Assembly (NCBI RefSeq): GCF_003268025.1
Contig: NZ_QLUW01000003.1
Coordinates: 558,001 to 622,000 of the forward strand
Reading direction: 5' to 3'
Origin: Paenibacillus montanisoli
Lineage (GTDB): Bacteria; Bacillota; Bacilli; Paenibacillales; Paenibacillaceae
Length of the DNA: 64,000 nt
Part shown: positions 33,248 through 42,570 of the stretch, one piece after another
Numbering within the stretch: the first letter of the stretch is position 1
How the letters are laid out: every line of letters begins with the position of its first letter
The notes under the pieces: generated by a model
Databases searched by the model: none
What the model saw: the letters and a program-made list of their open reading frames with translations, nothing else
Told to the model about the DNA's origin: nothing
Position numbers and translations under genes: made by a program

Positions 33248-34186
33248 GTGGACATTGTGATTATTAAACGATATCGTGCGCTTGCATATGCAACGTGCAT
33301 AGGGATGTTTTTGGTATTGCTTGCCGGCGCGCTTGTGACGAATACCGAATCCGGCCGCGGCTGCGGAACGGACTGGCCGCTGTGCAACGGCAAATTTGTT
33401 CCGGCATATACGCTGGAATCGCTAATCGAATATTCGCACCGGCTCATTAGCGGCGGTGTCGGCCTGCTTGTGCTGGCTACGTTTATCGCCACGCTGAAGT
33501 GGTACCGCTCGTACAAAGAGCCGATTATTTACGCGTCGGGCGCGGGCTTCTTTACCGTCCTGCAGGCGCTGCTTGGCGCCGCCGCGGTCATCTGGCCGAC
33601 GTCGCCGGCCGTGTTGGCGCTTCATTTCGGCATTTCCATCATGGCTTTCATGTTTACGATGCTCCTTGTCATGTGGACCGGAAGGATGAGAAGAGGCGAG
33701 CAGGCGGACAAGCCGGCCGCGGCTATTCCGGTACCTGTGTTTTATTTCACGCTGGCGATCCTGGTTTACAGCTACTTTGTCATTTACTTGGGCGCTTATA
33801 TCCGGCATACCGATTCCTCCGGCGGGTGCATCGGCTGGCCGCTATGCAATGGCGAATTTGTTCCGGATATGGTGGGGGCTACGAAATTCGTCTTTATCCA
33901 TCGGGTGGCGGCGGCCATCTTGTTTATATTGATCGCCTGGCTCACCGTTTACGTCCGTCGTATTACAGGCGCTCATTCTGCGATGAGCAGGACGGCCATG
34001 ATTTCCTTCGTGCTAGTGGTATGCCAAGTGTTTAGCGGCGCGCTGCTGACGAAGACGATCAGCAACGAAGATTGGTTTGTTTTCACGAGTATATTGCACA
34101 ATATGATCATATCCTTCTTGTTCGGGATTTTGTGCGATTTTTTGATACGAGCATGGAAATGGCGCGAAGGGCGGAATAAGGCATGA
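33248..34186 (+). CDS. ctaA: Heme A synthase (CtaA/Cox15)
   Basis: A 312-residue membrane enzyme that oxidises heme O to heme A. Eight transmembrane helices form two similar four-helix halves. Conserved histidines occur in IEYSHRLISG, LHFGISIM and FIHRVAAAI. The first external loop has the Cys pair SGRGCGTDWPLC, and the second half carries GGCIGWPLC. The start is GTG 33248 or GTG 33257; the ribosome signal does not decide. It overlaps the next gene by 4 nt, so the ctaA-ubiD pair is translationally coupled. Confidence 0.95.
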   Translation: MDIVIIKRYRALAYATCIGMFLVLLAGALVTNTESGRGCGTDWPLCNGKFVPAYTLESLIEYSHRLISGGVGLLVLATFIATLKWYRSYKEPIIYASGAGFFTVLQALLGAAAVIWPTSPAVLALHFGISIMAFMFTMLLVMWTGRMRRGEQADKPAAAIPVPVFYFTLAILVYSYFVIYLGAYIRHTDSSGGCIGWPLCNGEFVPDMVGATKFVFIHRVAAAILFILIAWLTVYVRRITGAHSAMSRTAMISFVLVVCQVFSGALLTKTISNEDWFVFTSILHNMIISFLFGILCDFLIRAWKWREGRNKA

Positions 34187-35943
34187 GCTTCACAGATTTG
34201 CGCGGTTTGATTGAAACGCTGCGGCGAGAGGGGGATCTGGCGGTCGTTGACGCGCCCGTCGATCCTTACCTGGAGCTGGCAGAAATACATAGAAGGGTCA
34301 TTGACGAAGGCGGGCCTGCGCTGTTGTTCACGAACGTAAAAGGCAGTCCGTTCCCGGTCGTCACCAATTTGTTCGGCACGGTGCGCCGCGTCGATCTCGC
34401 GTTCGGGCCGCGGCCGGAAGCGTTCATGAAGCAGGTCGTCGGGGCGATGGACCGGCTGCTGCCGCCGACGCCGAAAGCGCTCTGGGGCGAGCGGTCGCTC
34501 ATTTGGGACGCGCTCAAAGTAGGCATTAAAGAAGTACCGGCGTCTTCGGCACCGGTACTTGGCGTTTGCAGGACCGAGCAGCCGCTCGAGGGAATGCCGG
34601 CGCTGACGAGCTGGCAGCTGGACGGTGGTCCGTTCATTACGCTGCCGCTCGTGTACACGGAGCATCCGGAGCACCGGAAGCAGCATAATCTGGGCATGTA
34701 CCGGATGCAAATTTTCGATCACTCCACGACCGGGATGCACTGGCAAATCCATAAAGGCGGCGGCTTCCATTACCATGAAGCCGAGAAACGGGGCGAGGCG
34801 CTGCCGGTATCGGTATTCCTCGGCGGACCGCCGGCGCTTATCGCTTCGGCGATCGCGCCGGTTCCGGAGCACCTGCCGGAATTGCTCCTATCGTCGCTTA
34901 TTACGGGCGGCAAACTGCCGGTTGTGCAGGATCCGCGCGGCGCGCACCGCATTCCGGCGCAAGCGGAGTTCGTCTTGAGCGGCAGCGTTGCCCCTCATGT
35001 GCGCCGTCCGGAAGGGCCGTTCGGCGATCATTACGGCTACTACTCGTGGACGCACGATTTCCCGGTATTCAATGTAAGCCACATGTGGCACCGCAAGGAT
35101 GCGATCTATCCGGCCACGATCGTCGGCAAGCCGCGGCAGGAGGATTATTATTTGGGCGACTTCCTGCAGCGCCTGCTCTCGCCGGCATTCCCGCTTGCCA
35201 TGCCTGGGGTTAAGGACCTGTGGACGTATGCGGAGACCGGCTTCCATGCGCTGGCGGCGGCGGTCGTCCGTGAGAGCTACTCGCGCGAGGCGCTTGGCAC
35301 CGCGTTCCGCATTCTCGGAGAAGGGCAACTCACGCTGACCAAATATTTGATGATTACGGATCAGCCGGTCGACCTGGCGAACTTCCCGCAGCTGATGGAA
35401 ACGGTACTGGAACGTTTCCGGCCGGAGACCGATTTATTTGTCTTTGATAAGACATCTCATGATACACTAGACTATACCGGGGGCAAGCTGAACCACGGCA
35501 GCAAAGCCGTCATGCTTGGCGTCGGCGAGGCGATTCGCGAGCTGCCTCGGTCGTATGATGAAGGCCCGATCGACGAGATAACCGGCATCGCGCCTTACTG
35601 CCGCGGTTGTCTCGTCGTCTCCGGCGCGGCTTACGCCGAAGAGCCGGAGTTGCCTCAGCGCCTGCTGAGCCGTTTGCGCGATCGGGGCACCCGCTGGCCG
35701 CTTGTGATTTTGGCGGATGATGCCTCTATTGCGAGCGCTCAAACGCCGTTTCTATGGACGGTGTTTACCCGATTCAATCCGGCCGACGATATTTACGCGG
35801 CCACGACGCTGCGCCGCCATCATGTCGGCTATGATCTGCCGATCGTCATCGACGCGCGGATGAAGCCGGGCTATCCGGATGAGCTCGTTCCCCGCGAGGA
35901 CATTGTCGAGCTTGTCGACCGCAGATGGAAAGAGTACTTCTAA
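34183..35943 (+). CDS. UbiD-family decarboxylase, probably for menaquinone
   Basis: A 586-residue prenylated-FMN-dependent decarboxylase of the UbiD family. Recognisable segments are LALLFTNVKG-like EGGPALLFTNVKGSPFPV, MHWQIHKGGGFHYHEAE, PEGPFGDHYGYYSW with the conserved Glu/Asp region, and the C-terminal VVIDARMKPG-like IVIDARMKPGYP. In organisms that make menaquinone by the futalosine route, a UbiD homologue (MqnL) decarboxylates the naphthoate intermediate, and mqnE is present 5 kb away. Assignment as MqnL is inference. It overlaps ctaA by ATGA. Confidence 0.9.
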   Translation: MSFTDLRGLIETLRREGDLAVVDAPVDPYLELAEIHRRVIDEGGPALLFTNVKGSPFPVVTNLFGTVRRVDLAFGPRPEAFMKQVVGAMDRLLPPTPKALWGERSLIWDALKVGIKEVPASSAPVLGVCRTEQPLEGMPALTSWQLDGGPFITLPLVYTEHPEHRKQHNLGMYRMQIFDHSTTGMHWQIHKGGGFHYHEAEKRGEALPVSVFLGGPPALIASAIAPVPEHLPELLLSSLITGGKLPVVQDPRGAHRIPAQAEFVLSGSVAPHVRRPEGPFGDHYGYYSWTHDFPVFNVSHMWHRKDAIYPATIVGKPRQEDYYLGDFLQRLLSPAFPLAMPGVKDLWTYAETGFHALAAAVVRESYSREALGTAFRILGEGQLTLTKYLMITDQPVDLANFPQLMETVLERFRPETDLFVFDKTSHDTLDYTGGKLNHGSKAVMLGVGEAIRELPRSYDEGPIDEITGIAPYCRGCLVVSGAAYAEEPELPQRLLSRLRDRGTRWPLVILADDASIASAQTPFLWTVFTRFNPADDIYAATTLRRHHVGYDLPIVIDARMKPGYPDELVPREDIVELVDRRWKEYF

Positions 35944-35975
35944 GAGAAACATACTGATCTCGGGAGGGCTAACCT

Positions 35976-36680
35976 ATGCTTCGCATGCTGTTCGGTGAAC
36001 CGCCTCGCGTATTGGATGGCAAGCTGCTCGAAACGATGGAAGCCATGGAGCGCTATGCAACCATGCTGAACAAACGAATCGAGAAGAGCCATGACGTGGA
36101 CCACAAGCTGCGCAAATACGAAATATACACGCTTGGCCTCATCTCGTCGCTAGACGAGCTGGAGCAAAGCCAGTATGCCGCGCGCAAATTCAGCCGCATG
36201 ATCGAGTCAACCTCATACGAGGACATGACGCCTGAAGAGCGGCTGAATTATCACCGTTATGTGTACTTTGACAAGAACGCCTTCATCCGGCAGTTCTCCC
36301 TGCTGGATAAGCTGGGTACGCTGATGAACGACTATCTCGGTTTGCAAACGGAACGGGTGAAGCCGCATTTCTCGTACTTCACCGTCCTGCGCACGATGAT
36401 GAAGCGAGAGGCGTATCCCGAGCTTGCCCTGCCGCTATTTGAGCTGAAGGAACAGACGAAGCCGGCGATGAACCGTCTGCGGAAGCGGAGGAATATGGAA
36501 ATCCACTTCATGAGTTCCGAAATGCAGGATGATTTGAGACAAAGCCATGAGGATTACGACGAAGAGCATCAATTGGAGAACATTGCTCAGCAGATGAGAG
36601 ATCTGGATGAAATGATGGATCTGGTGCTGGACACGCTAAGGTTGACCTTTCACCATGCTTATCGCCTTATGAGAAAATGA
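35976..36680 (+). CDS. Cthe_2314-type HEPN-domain protein
   Basis: A 234-residue, all-helical, highly charged soluble protein. Its sequence pattern (MEAMERYATMLNKRIEKSHD, HRYVYFDKNAFIRQFSLLDK, RMRKRRN-like RLRKRRNMEIHFMSSEM) fits the Cthe_2314 HEPN family. The RNxxxH-like RNMEIH (about residue 166) is the RxxxxH motif of many HEPN RNases. Whether it is an active RNase is unknown, and no MNT antitoxin adjoins it. It follows the UbiD gene by 32 bp in the ctaA operon. Confidence 0.78.
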   Translation: MLRMLFGEPPRVLDGKLLETMEAMERYATMLNKRIEKSHDVDHKLRKYEIYTLGLISSLDELEQSQYAARKFSRMIESTSYEDMTPEERLNYHRYVYFDKNAFIRQFSLLDKLGTLMNDYLGLQTERVKPHFSYFTVLRTMMKREAYPELALPLFELKEQTKPAMNRLRKRRNMEIHFMSSEMQDDLRQSHEDYDEEHQLENIAQQMRDLDEMMDLVLDTLRLTFHHAYRLMRK

Positions 36681-36700
36681 TCGTTAGCGGGAGGGTGCCC

Positions 36701-37495
36701 ATGGAGCTGAAAGGACGAACGGCATTAATAACCGGCAGTGCAAAAGGGTTAGGCAAAATGACCGCGTTATCGTTGGCTCAAATGGGCTGCGACATCGTAT
36801 TGAACTACAAATCGAGCGAGCAAGAGGCGCTCCGGCTCGCGACGGACATCGAGCAGCAGTTCGAGGGCGTACGCGCTACAACGATCGCCGCGGACATCGC
36901 CGTTCAGAGCGATGTCGCCCGGTTAGCTGCCGAAGCGGCATCATGGTCATTGACAGGGACGGTCGACATATTGATTAACAACGCCGGACCTTTTATTCGC
37001 GAACGGCGCCGATTCGCCGATTATACTTCGGATGAGGTGATCGGCTTAGTGAACGGCAACCTGCTGGGCGTTATGCTGCTCGACCATCATTTGCTGCCGG
37101 GAATGCGCAGCCGGCAATGGGGACGCATCATCCATTTCGGCTTCGGCCACGCCGGCGAAGGGCGTGCCTGGCCGCACCGGGCCGTCTACGCGTCAGCGAA
37201 GACCGGGCTTGTGTCTTTTACGAAGACGCTTGCGGTGGAAGAGGCGGGCAACGGGATTACGGTGCACATGATCTGTCCGGGCGATATCCGCGGCGTCAAC
37301 AAAGAGCGGACGATCGCGGAAGTGTCCGGCGAGCAGGACGACGAATCCCCGCGCGGCAGGCCGGGCAGCGGCGAGGATGTAGCACGCGTCATTGCGTTTC
37401 TATGTTTGCCTCAATCCGATTATTTGACCGGCAATATCGTCGATGTAACCGGAGGATTCGATCCGATCAAAACCTCCATAAAGACGCCATCATAA
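36701..37495 (+). CDS. Short-chain dehydrogenase/reductase
   Basis: A 264-residue Rossmann-fold oxidoreductase. The NAD(P)-binding motif is TGSAKGLG, the NNAG motif is present in ILINNAGPF, and the active-site YASAK is YxxxK. At the usual catalytic Ser position, about 13 residues before Tyr, I read His/Gly (HFGFGHAGEGRAW), so the tetrad may be incomplete. ATG 36701 after GGGAGGG is preferred; an in-frame ATG at 36677 overlaps the previous stop. It resembles FabG-like reductases; the substrate is unknown. Confidence 0.9.
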   Translation: MELKGRTALITGSAKGLGKMTALSLAQMGCDIVLNYKSSEQEALRLATDIEQQFEGVRATTIAADIAVQSDVARLAAEAASWSLTGTVDILINNAGPFIRERRRFADYTSDEVIGLVNGNLLGVMLLDHHLLPGMRSRQWGRIIHFGFGHAGEGRAWPHRAVYASAKTGLVSFTKTLAVEEAGNGITVHMICPGDIRGVNKERTIAEVSGEQDDESPRGRPGSGEDVARVIAFLCLPQSDYLTGNIVDVTGGFDPIKTSIKTPS

Positions 37496-37499
37496 AACA

Positions 37500-37553
37500 A
37501 AAGAGTCTTGCCGTTCCCGCGCCATGAGGCGGGGTAAGCCGGCAAGACTCTTT
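37500..37553. terminator. Bidirectional terminator
   Basis: AAAGAGTCTTGCC and GGCAAGACTCTTT form the outer stem, with an inner CCCGC/GCGGG hairpin, between convergent genes. Confidence 0.88.
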
Positions 37554-37586
37554 ATTGTAAAAATGGATTTGCGCGCTTACGCGAGA

Positions 37587-37832
37587 TTAGAATACTTGCA
37601 TAACCTCTTGCACGCCTTCTACTTCCTCAAGCAGCGCACGCTCGATACCAGCTTTAAGCGTAATTGTCGAGCTTGGGCAGCTGCCGCAAGCACCCATCAA
37701 ACGAAGTTTTACGATGCCGTCTTCTACGTCAACCAATTCGACGTCGCCGCCGTCGCGCTGCAAGAACGGACGAAGCTTGTCTAGAACGTCAAGAACTTCA
37801 TCGTACATTGTGCTTTGTGCATTTTCACTCAT
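37587..37832 (-). CDS. yutI: NifU-like Fe-S scaffold (YutI)
   Basis: An 81-residue protein consisting of one NifU C-terminal domain. The cluster-binding motif is [12 protein letters not shown] (CxxC). Proteins of this size (YutI/Nfu) carry and transfer Fe-S clusters in the cytoplasm. The start is ATG 37832 after AAAGGAG. It lies next to yuzB and yutJ, as in other Bacillales. Confidence 0.95.
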   Translation of the reverse strand: MSENAQSTMYDEVLDVLDKLRPFLQRDGGDVELVDVEDGIVKLRLMGACGSCPSSTITLKAGIERALLEEVEGVQEVMQVF

Positions 37833-37912
37833 TGCAATCCACTCCTTTCTCCCCTATTATAGTACAAAACAGAGTAATTGAAAATGGATATCAACCACTC
37901 AAGGTTAGGTGA

Positions 37913-38194
37913 ATGACCAAAATGTTAAAAACGATGATTGAATTTTGCGCCAGCAACATGCACCATGGAACTGACCGGCTGATGAAGAAGCTGGAAGCCA
38001 ATCCCGATTACGATGTCATCGAATACGGCTGTCTAGGCAATTGCGGCGAATGCTATATGTTTCCGTTCGGAATGGTCAACGGCGAAATTATCGCCGCAGA
38101 CTCCGTAGAGGAACTGGAAGAACGAATGATGAAGGCCATTGTGAAACAAAAAGCTGACCGTGAAGCGCTGGATCGGCTTATCGATGATATGTAG
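37913..38194 (+). CDS. yuzB: YuzB-family protein (DUF1450)
   Basis: A 93-residue protein with the DUF1450 pattern MIEFCASNMHHGTDRLMKKL, then EYGCLGNCGECYMFPFGMVNGE. Its thioredoxin-like fold and conserved Cys residues (C-x3-C-x2-C) suggest a redox or Fe-S role, but function is unproven. Start ATG 37913 is likely; ATG 37922 with AGGTGA upstream is possible. It is divergent from yutI and convergent with the NDH-2 gene. Confidence 0.9.
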   Translation: MTKMLKTMIEFCASNMHHGTDRLMKKLEANPDYDVIEYGCLGNCGECYMFPFGMVNGEIIAADSVEELEERMMKAIVKQKADREALDRLIDDM

Positions 38195-38228
38195 CCTAGG
38201 CGACGGATCGCCAGGCAATAACACCATT

Positions 38229-39296
38229 TTAGCCAAAATGATGCTTCGACATCCAGAGGACGCCGCTTTTCACTAAGCGCGGAATGCGTCCCATCATCGG
38301 CGTGCGACCCATCAGGCCGAAGCCGGTTTTTTTACCGAGTGAGCCAAGTACGCCTTTCAGTTTGATTTTACCAAGGGTAGTCGTCTTGCCGCTCCAAATG
38401 GCTTGCATGACTTCGGCCACCTGTTTGCCTTGACCTTCCGCGGCTTGCGCGCTCGGCGAGAACGGCAGGGAGGCGCAGTCGCCGACGATAAAAACGTCGT
38501 TATAATCCGGCAGCTGATGATACTCGTTAATGATGAGCCGGCCCGTGTTATCCTTTGGCAGGTTCATGCGCTGAACGAGCGACACCGGTTGAATGCCTGC
38601 GGTCCATACCGTAACGTCCGACAGAATCGGAGTCTTATTGTTCTGATCGTGCAGGACGCCGTCCTCCAGCTTATACAGTGAAACATGTCCCCGCATTTCC
38701 ACCTCATGCTCAATAAACCACGAGGAAACATACTCCTGGAGTTTACCCGGAAAAGCGGATAAAATGCTCGGTCCGCGGTCGATGATTCGAATATTCAAAT
38801 CCGGACGGCTTTCGCGCAGCTCGGCTGCGACTTCCACGCCGCTCAAACCGCCGCCTACGATCGATACTTGGCCGTATGGCTTTACATCATTCAGCGCCAT
38901 ATACGCTCTTCTCGAGGACGAGAACGTTTGAATGCTGTGGGAATACAGCTCCGCGCCGTCGATACCGTGATATTTATCCGTGCAGCCGAGCGCAACGACG
39001 AGCCACTCGTACTCAAGCGGATCTTGGCCGGCTAATTGGATATGCTTGGCATCCAAATCGATATCCGTCACTTCGCCGTACATGACGATCAAACGCGGAT
39101 CCGACGGGAACGAAACTCGCAGTTCGATATCCGCGCTTGTTCCCGCTACCAGCGAATAATACTCGGTTTTGAGCCCTTGATACGGCATCCGGTCGATGAG
39201 CACGACAATCGTGTCGTCCGGAAGCTCGCCCTCGAGCAAAGAATGGGCGACAGTTAAACCGCCGTAACCGCCGCCTAGAATGACAAAACGCTTCAT
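38229..39296 (-). CDS. Type II NADH dehydrogenase-like flavoprotein (YutJ type)
   Basis: A 355-residue pyridine nucleotide-disulfide oxidoreductase-family flavoprotein. The FAD-binding site is FVILGGGYGGLTVA, the NADH site is VSIVGGGLSGVEVAAEL, and the second FAD motif is DVFIVGDCASLPF. A C-terminal amphipathic region would attach it to the membrane. It probably passes electrons from NADH to menaquinone and is paralogous to the ndh gene at 46205. Start ATG 39296 is chosen because it gives the canonical MKRFVILGGG N-terminus. Confidence 0.92.
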   Translation of the reverse strand: MKRFVILGGGYGGLTVAHSLLEGELPDDTIVVLIDRMPYQGLKTEYYSLVAGTSADIELRVSFPSDPRLIVMYGEVTDIDLDAKHIQLAGQDPLEYEWLVVALGCTDKYHGIDGAELYSHSIQTFSSSRRAYMALNDVKPYGQVSIVGGGLSGVEVAAELRESRPDLNIRIIDRGPSILSAFPGKLQEYVSSWFIEHEVEMRGHVSLYKLEDGVLHDQNNKTPILSDVTVWTAGIQPVSLVQRMNLPKDNTGRLIINEYHQLPDYNDVFIVGDCASLPFSPSAQAAEGQGKQVAEVMQAIWSGKTTTLGKIKLKGVLGSLGKKTGFGLMGRTPMMGRIPRLVKSGVLWMSKHHFG

Positions 39297-39423
39297 GAAC
39301 AATCCCAACCTTCTTTGTGTTTGCAATAAAATCTATGCTGCTGTTTGTGTTGTTTCCCGTAGTATATACTTTAAAGGCCCCTGCCATCAGTCTTGTCCGG
39401 GCAGAGGCCATGGCAATACCTGT

Positions 39424-40527
39424 TTATTCGTAAACGCGGACTTCGTTGTAGAATGTATCCCGTTCAACCGGAATGCGGCCTGCGCCTTTAATGAGCCAGA
39501 TCAAATCTTCGCGCGTAATGCCTTCCGGAGTGAGCGCGCCGGCTGCGTGGCTGATCCGTTCCTTCACCATCGTGCCGTGTACGTCGGAAGCGCCCATCGT
39601 CAGCGATACTTGCGTCAGCTGCGTGCCGATATTAATGAAATACGCTTTAATATGCTGGAAATTATCGAGCAGCAAGCGGCTGATCGCAATCGCCTTCAGA
39701 TCGTCAAAGGCCGAGTTGCGGCGGCGAATGCTCGCTTTCGGGCTGATCGGCTGCATGGAAAGCGGAATGAACACTTGGAAGCCGTTCGTTTCGTCCTGCA
39801 GCTCGCGGATTTGCAGCATATGGTTGACGCGGTCTTCGATTTTCTCGACGGAGCCGTACAGCATCGTTGTGTGCGTGCGCAGGCCAAGGTTGTGCGCAGT
39901 CCGGTGCACTTCGAGGTACTGGGAAACGTCGGCTTTGTCGACGCGCATCTTCTTGCGGTATTCGTCGGATAAAATCTCGGCGCCGCCGCCCGTTAAGCTC
40001 TGCAAGCCGGCCTTCATCAGCTCTTGGATCACTTCTTTATAGCTCAAGCCGCTGATCCGCGAAAAGAAATCAATTTCCGCCGCCGTGTACGCTTTGAGCG
40101 CTACTTCAGGGAAACGGTCATGCAGCGCTTGGAGCGAATCCACGTAATATTGAAAAGGCACATGCGGGTTGTGTCCGCCGACGATATGGAATTCGCGTAC
40201 GTCGGGATGAATATACTTCTCCACGTATTCAATCATTTGCGCGCCGGTCAGCGTGTACGCACCTTCTTGGCCTTCGTCCTTGCGGAAGTTGCAGAACGCG
40301 CAATGAGCTTCACATACGTTCGTGAAGTACAGGCTCATATTCTCGATAAAATACACTTTGCGTCCGTTCTTCTTCAGGTTCACTTCGTTCGCCATCTGGC
40401 CGATCGTGAGCAGATCGTCGGAACGATATAGAAATTCTCCGTCCTCGCGGCTAAGGCGTTCGCCAGCGCGAACCTTCTCCACGATTGCTTGCATTTGCGT
40501 TGCATCTGTCGGTAGAACGACATTCAT
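39424..40527 (-). CDS. mqnE: Aminofutalosine synthase (radical SAM)
   Basis: A 367-residue radical SAM enzyme of the CofH/MqnE group. The [4Fe-4S] motif is CEAHCAFC in FTNVCEAHCAFCNFRKD, and the conserved segments HIVGGHNPHVPFQYY and LTGGGAEILSDEYRKK fit MqnE, which joins 3-enolpyruvoyl-benzoate and SAM to form aminofutalosine. This marks the futalosine route to menaquinone. ATG 40527 follows GGAGGA by 8 nt. No other mqn gene is adjacent; the UbiD-family gene at 34183 may act later in the pathway. Confidence 0.93.
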   Translation of the reverse strand: MNVVLPTDATQMQAIVEKVRAGERLSREDGEFLYRSDDLLTIGQMANEVNLKKNGRKVYFIENMSLYFTNVCEAHCAFCNFRKDEGQEGAYTLTGAQMIEYVEKYIHPDVREFHIVGGHNPHVPFQYYVDSLQALHDRFPEVALKAYTAAEIDFFSRISGLSYKEVIQELMKAGLQSLTGGGAEILSDEYRKKMRVDKADVSQYLEVHRTAHNLGLRTHTTMLYGSVEKIEDRVNHMLQIRELQDETNGFQVFIPLSMQPISPKASIRRRNSAFDDLKAIAISRLLLDNFQHIKAYFINIGTQLTQVSLTMGASDVHGTMVKERISHAAGALTPEGITREDLIWLIKGAGRIPVERDTFYNEVRVYE

Positions 40528-40815
40528 AACGGCATCCTCCTGGTCCGCCGGGCACTTATCTAACAGGTCCGGTGTATAATGTATAAATTGAAAAAAAACA
40601 ACCTTGTGAAAAAAATTACTTACCCTTACTCCAAAAAGCCCATACAAATAACTTTCCTTATTATAAACCTCATCATGTAGAGCGGCAACTATTAACTCAT
40701 GCCATCCAATCAAAAGGATGGAAGAGGCGCCGGCCTGCCGATTTCCTTTGAGCGGGAATTTGGGGTACAATGAAGCTTATCCCAATCCGGAGAAAACGAG
40801 AAGAGGTGTGTATAG

Positions 40816-41460
40816 ATGGCGAATACTTACACATACAGCCGCAAAGAGGAAATCGCGAATGCGATTACGCATGGGCTGGGCGCTTTATTGAGCGTTGCCG
40901 CGCTTGTGCTGCTAATCGTGTTTGCATCCATTAAAGGAAGCGCATCGCATGTCGTCAGTTTTACCGTTTACGGCTCCATGATGCTGCTGCTTTACGTAGC
41001 GTCCACACTTGTCCACAGCTTTCCTGAAGGGAAGGCTAAACGTGTTTTTGAAATTATGGATCATTCCTGCATCTATTTGTTCATCGCCGGCACCTATACG
41101 CCGATCGTGCTTCATATCGTGCAGGGAACGGCGGGCTGGACGCTGTTCGGGATCGTCTGGGGGCTTGCGCTCTGCGGCGTTGTGTTCAAAGCCTTCTACG
41201 CTTCCAAGTTTCTGTTCACATCCACGCTGCTGTACATTGCAATGGGATGGCTCATCGTCTTCGCATGGGGCCCGCTGAAGGCTCATCTTGCTCCAGGCGG
41301 TCTGCAGCTGCTCATAACCGGCGGCGTACTTTATACGGTCGGCACGCTGTTCTATGTCTGGCGAAGCTTCAAGTACCACCACGCGGTATGGCATCTGTTC
41401 GTGCTCGGCGGGACGGTGCTTCATTTCTTTGCGATATTGCTGTATGTGCTGCCAGCTTAA
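40816..41460 (+). CDS. Hemolysin III / TrhA-family membrane protein
   Basis: A 214-residue PAQR-superfamily protein with seven transmembrane helices. Diagnostic segments are EEIANAITHGLGALLSV, LVHSFPEGKAKRVFEIMDHSC-like MDHSCIYLFIAGTYTP, and the C-terminal HHAVWHLFVLGGTVLHF, which supply the Ser, Asp and His residues of the presumed metal site. TrhA proteins affect membrane-lipid homeostasis; hemolysin activity is historical. It is divergent from mqnE. Confidence 0.92.
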   Translation: MANTYTYSRKEEIANAITHGLGALLSVAALVLLIVFASIKGSASHVVSFTVYGSMMLLLYVASTLVHSFPEGKAKRVFEIMDHSCIYLFIAGTYTPIVLHIVQGTAGWTLFGIVWGLALCGVVFKAFYASKFLFTSTLLYIAMGWLIVFAWGPLKAHLAPGGLQLLITGGVLYTVGTLFYVWRSFKYHHAVWHLFVLGGTVLHFFAILLYVLPA

Positions 41461-41593
41461 GGACATGTCCAAATCAGGTATCCGCGTATTGAGTCCGCTA
41501 ATGATGTGCAGTATACTATAAAATATAAAGTAAGTTTTCTTAAGATTTTATTGCAGTGAGAGTTTGACTTCGTCATATTACAGGAGGGATACC

Positions 41594-41956
41594 ATGATCC
41601 ATATCAGCGATACCGCGAATGAGAAAATCAAAGAAATGCTCGAGGCGGAAGCGTCACCGGAGCTGTTCTTGCGCATTGGCGTAAAAGAAGGCGGCTGCAG
41701 CGGCTTTTCCTACGGCATGGGCTTCGACGACGAGCTTAACGATACCGATAAAACGATGGAGTTTAACGGCCTGAAGGTTGTCGTGGATAACGATAGCATC
41801 AAGTACTTGAACGGCCTGCAAATCGATTATAAAGAATCCGCCATGGGCGGCGGCTTCACCATCAACAACCCGAACGCTAGCGCGACTTGCGGCTGCGGTT
41901 CGTCGTTCCGTACGGCGACGGAAGCAGGCAAGCCGAGCGAAGCGGGCGAGTGCTAA
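41594..41956 (+). CDS. HesB/IscA-family Fe-S assembly protein
   Basis: A 120-residue A-type Fe-S carrier. The three conserved cysteines are in KEGGCSGFSYGMGF and SATCGCGSSF. These proteins receive clusters from SufBCD and hand them to target enzymes. The B. subtilis counterpart in the same neighbourhood is YutM. ATG 41594 follows CAGGAGG. A strong terminator follows. Confidence 0.95.
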   Translation: MIHISDTANEKIKEMLEAEASPELFLRIGVKEGGCSGFSYGMGFDDELNDTDKTMEFNGLKVVVDNDSIKYLNGLQIDYKESAMGGGFTINNPNASATCGCGSSFRTATEAGKPSEAGEC

Positions 41957-41967
41957 TTTTGATTCTT

Positions 41968-42008
41968 AACCCCCAAGCGTGTTACCAAACATGCCTGGGG
42001 GTTATTTT
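41968..42008 (+). terminator. Terminator of the HesB gene
   Basis: AACCCCCA...GCGTG pairs with CATGC..TGGGGGTT and is followed by ATTTTG. Confidence 0.85.
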
Positions 42009-42099
42009 GTATTACCGCTTTTCCGTTTAAAATGACGCCGATTTGCGGATAATGGGAATTGATTCTAATCCAGTTGGACCAAGATTGGAGCTATGAACA

Positions 42100-42570
42100 T
42101 TGGCGCTCGCGATATGCGTTTTTATGACTTGGTGCGTGATCATCGTACATTCGCTGATGCCGAAGAAGCTTAGCGGCGCGGAAATGGTATTTATTTATTT
42201 CTGCAGCACTGTCTTCGAACTCAGTATATTCACGATCGTGCATCTCAATCTAGGCTGGATCGAGGTGGATAAAGGCGTGGAGAAATCGATTGCCGACTTG
42301 GTGCTTCGGCTATTTACGAATCCGCTTATTTTCATCATCTCGACGAACATTCTTCTATATCGTTGGAAGGTGCTGAAATGGGTAATCATCGCCGCAATCG
42401 TGCTGGCCTTTATCCCTATGGGTTACATGCTGGAACGGATCGGGATTATCTCGACGCCTCATTGGAACGCATGGCTTACCGTGGCGATGTTTACTAGTTA
42501 TGTCATTTTCTCAAGGCTGATGGCTTGGATCATTATCAGCACGGGACAGAAAGAAGCGAACGCGCAATGA
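42100..42570 (+). CDS. Multi-pass membrane protein, first of a coupled pair
   Basis: A 156-residue protein with about five transmembrane helices. TTG 42100 is the best start, with TTGGAG 9 nt upstream. I do not recognise motifs. Its topology, size and pairing with a second similar membrane protein are reminiscent of the CBO0543-type proteins of spore formers, but this is tentative. The stop overlaps the next start (ATGA). Confidence 0.72.
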   Translation: MALAICVFMTWCVIIVHSLMPKKLSGAEMVFIYFCSTVFELSIFTIVHLNLGWIEVDKGVEKSIADLVLRLFTNPLIFIISTNILLYRWKVLKWVIIAAIVLAFIPMGYMLERIGIISTPHWNAWLTVAMFTSYVIFSRLMAWIIISTGQKEANAQ

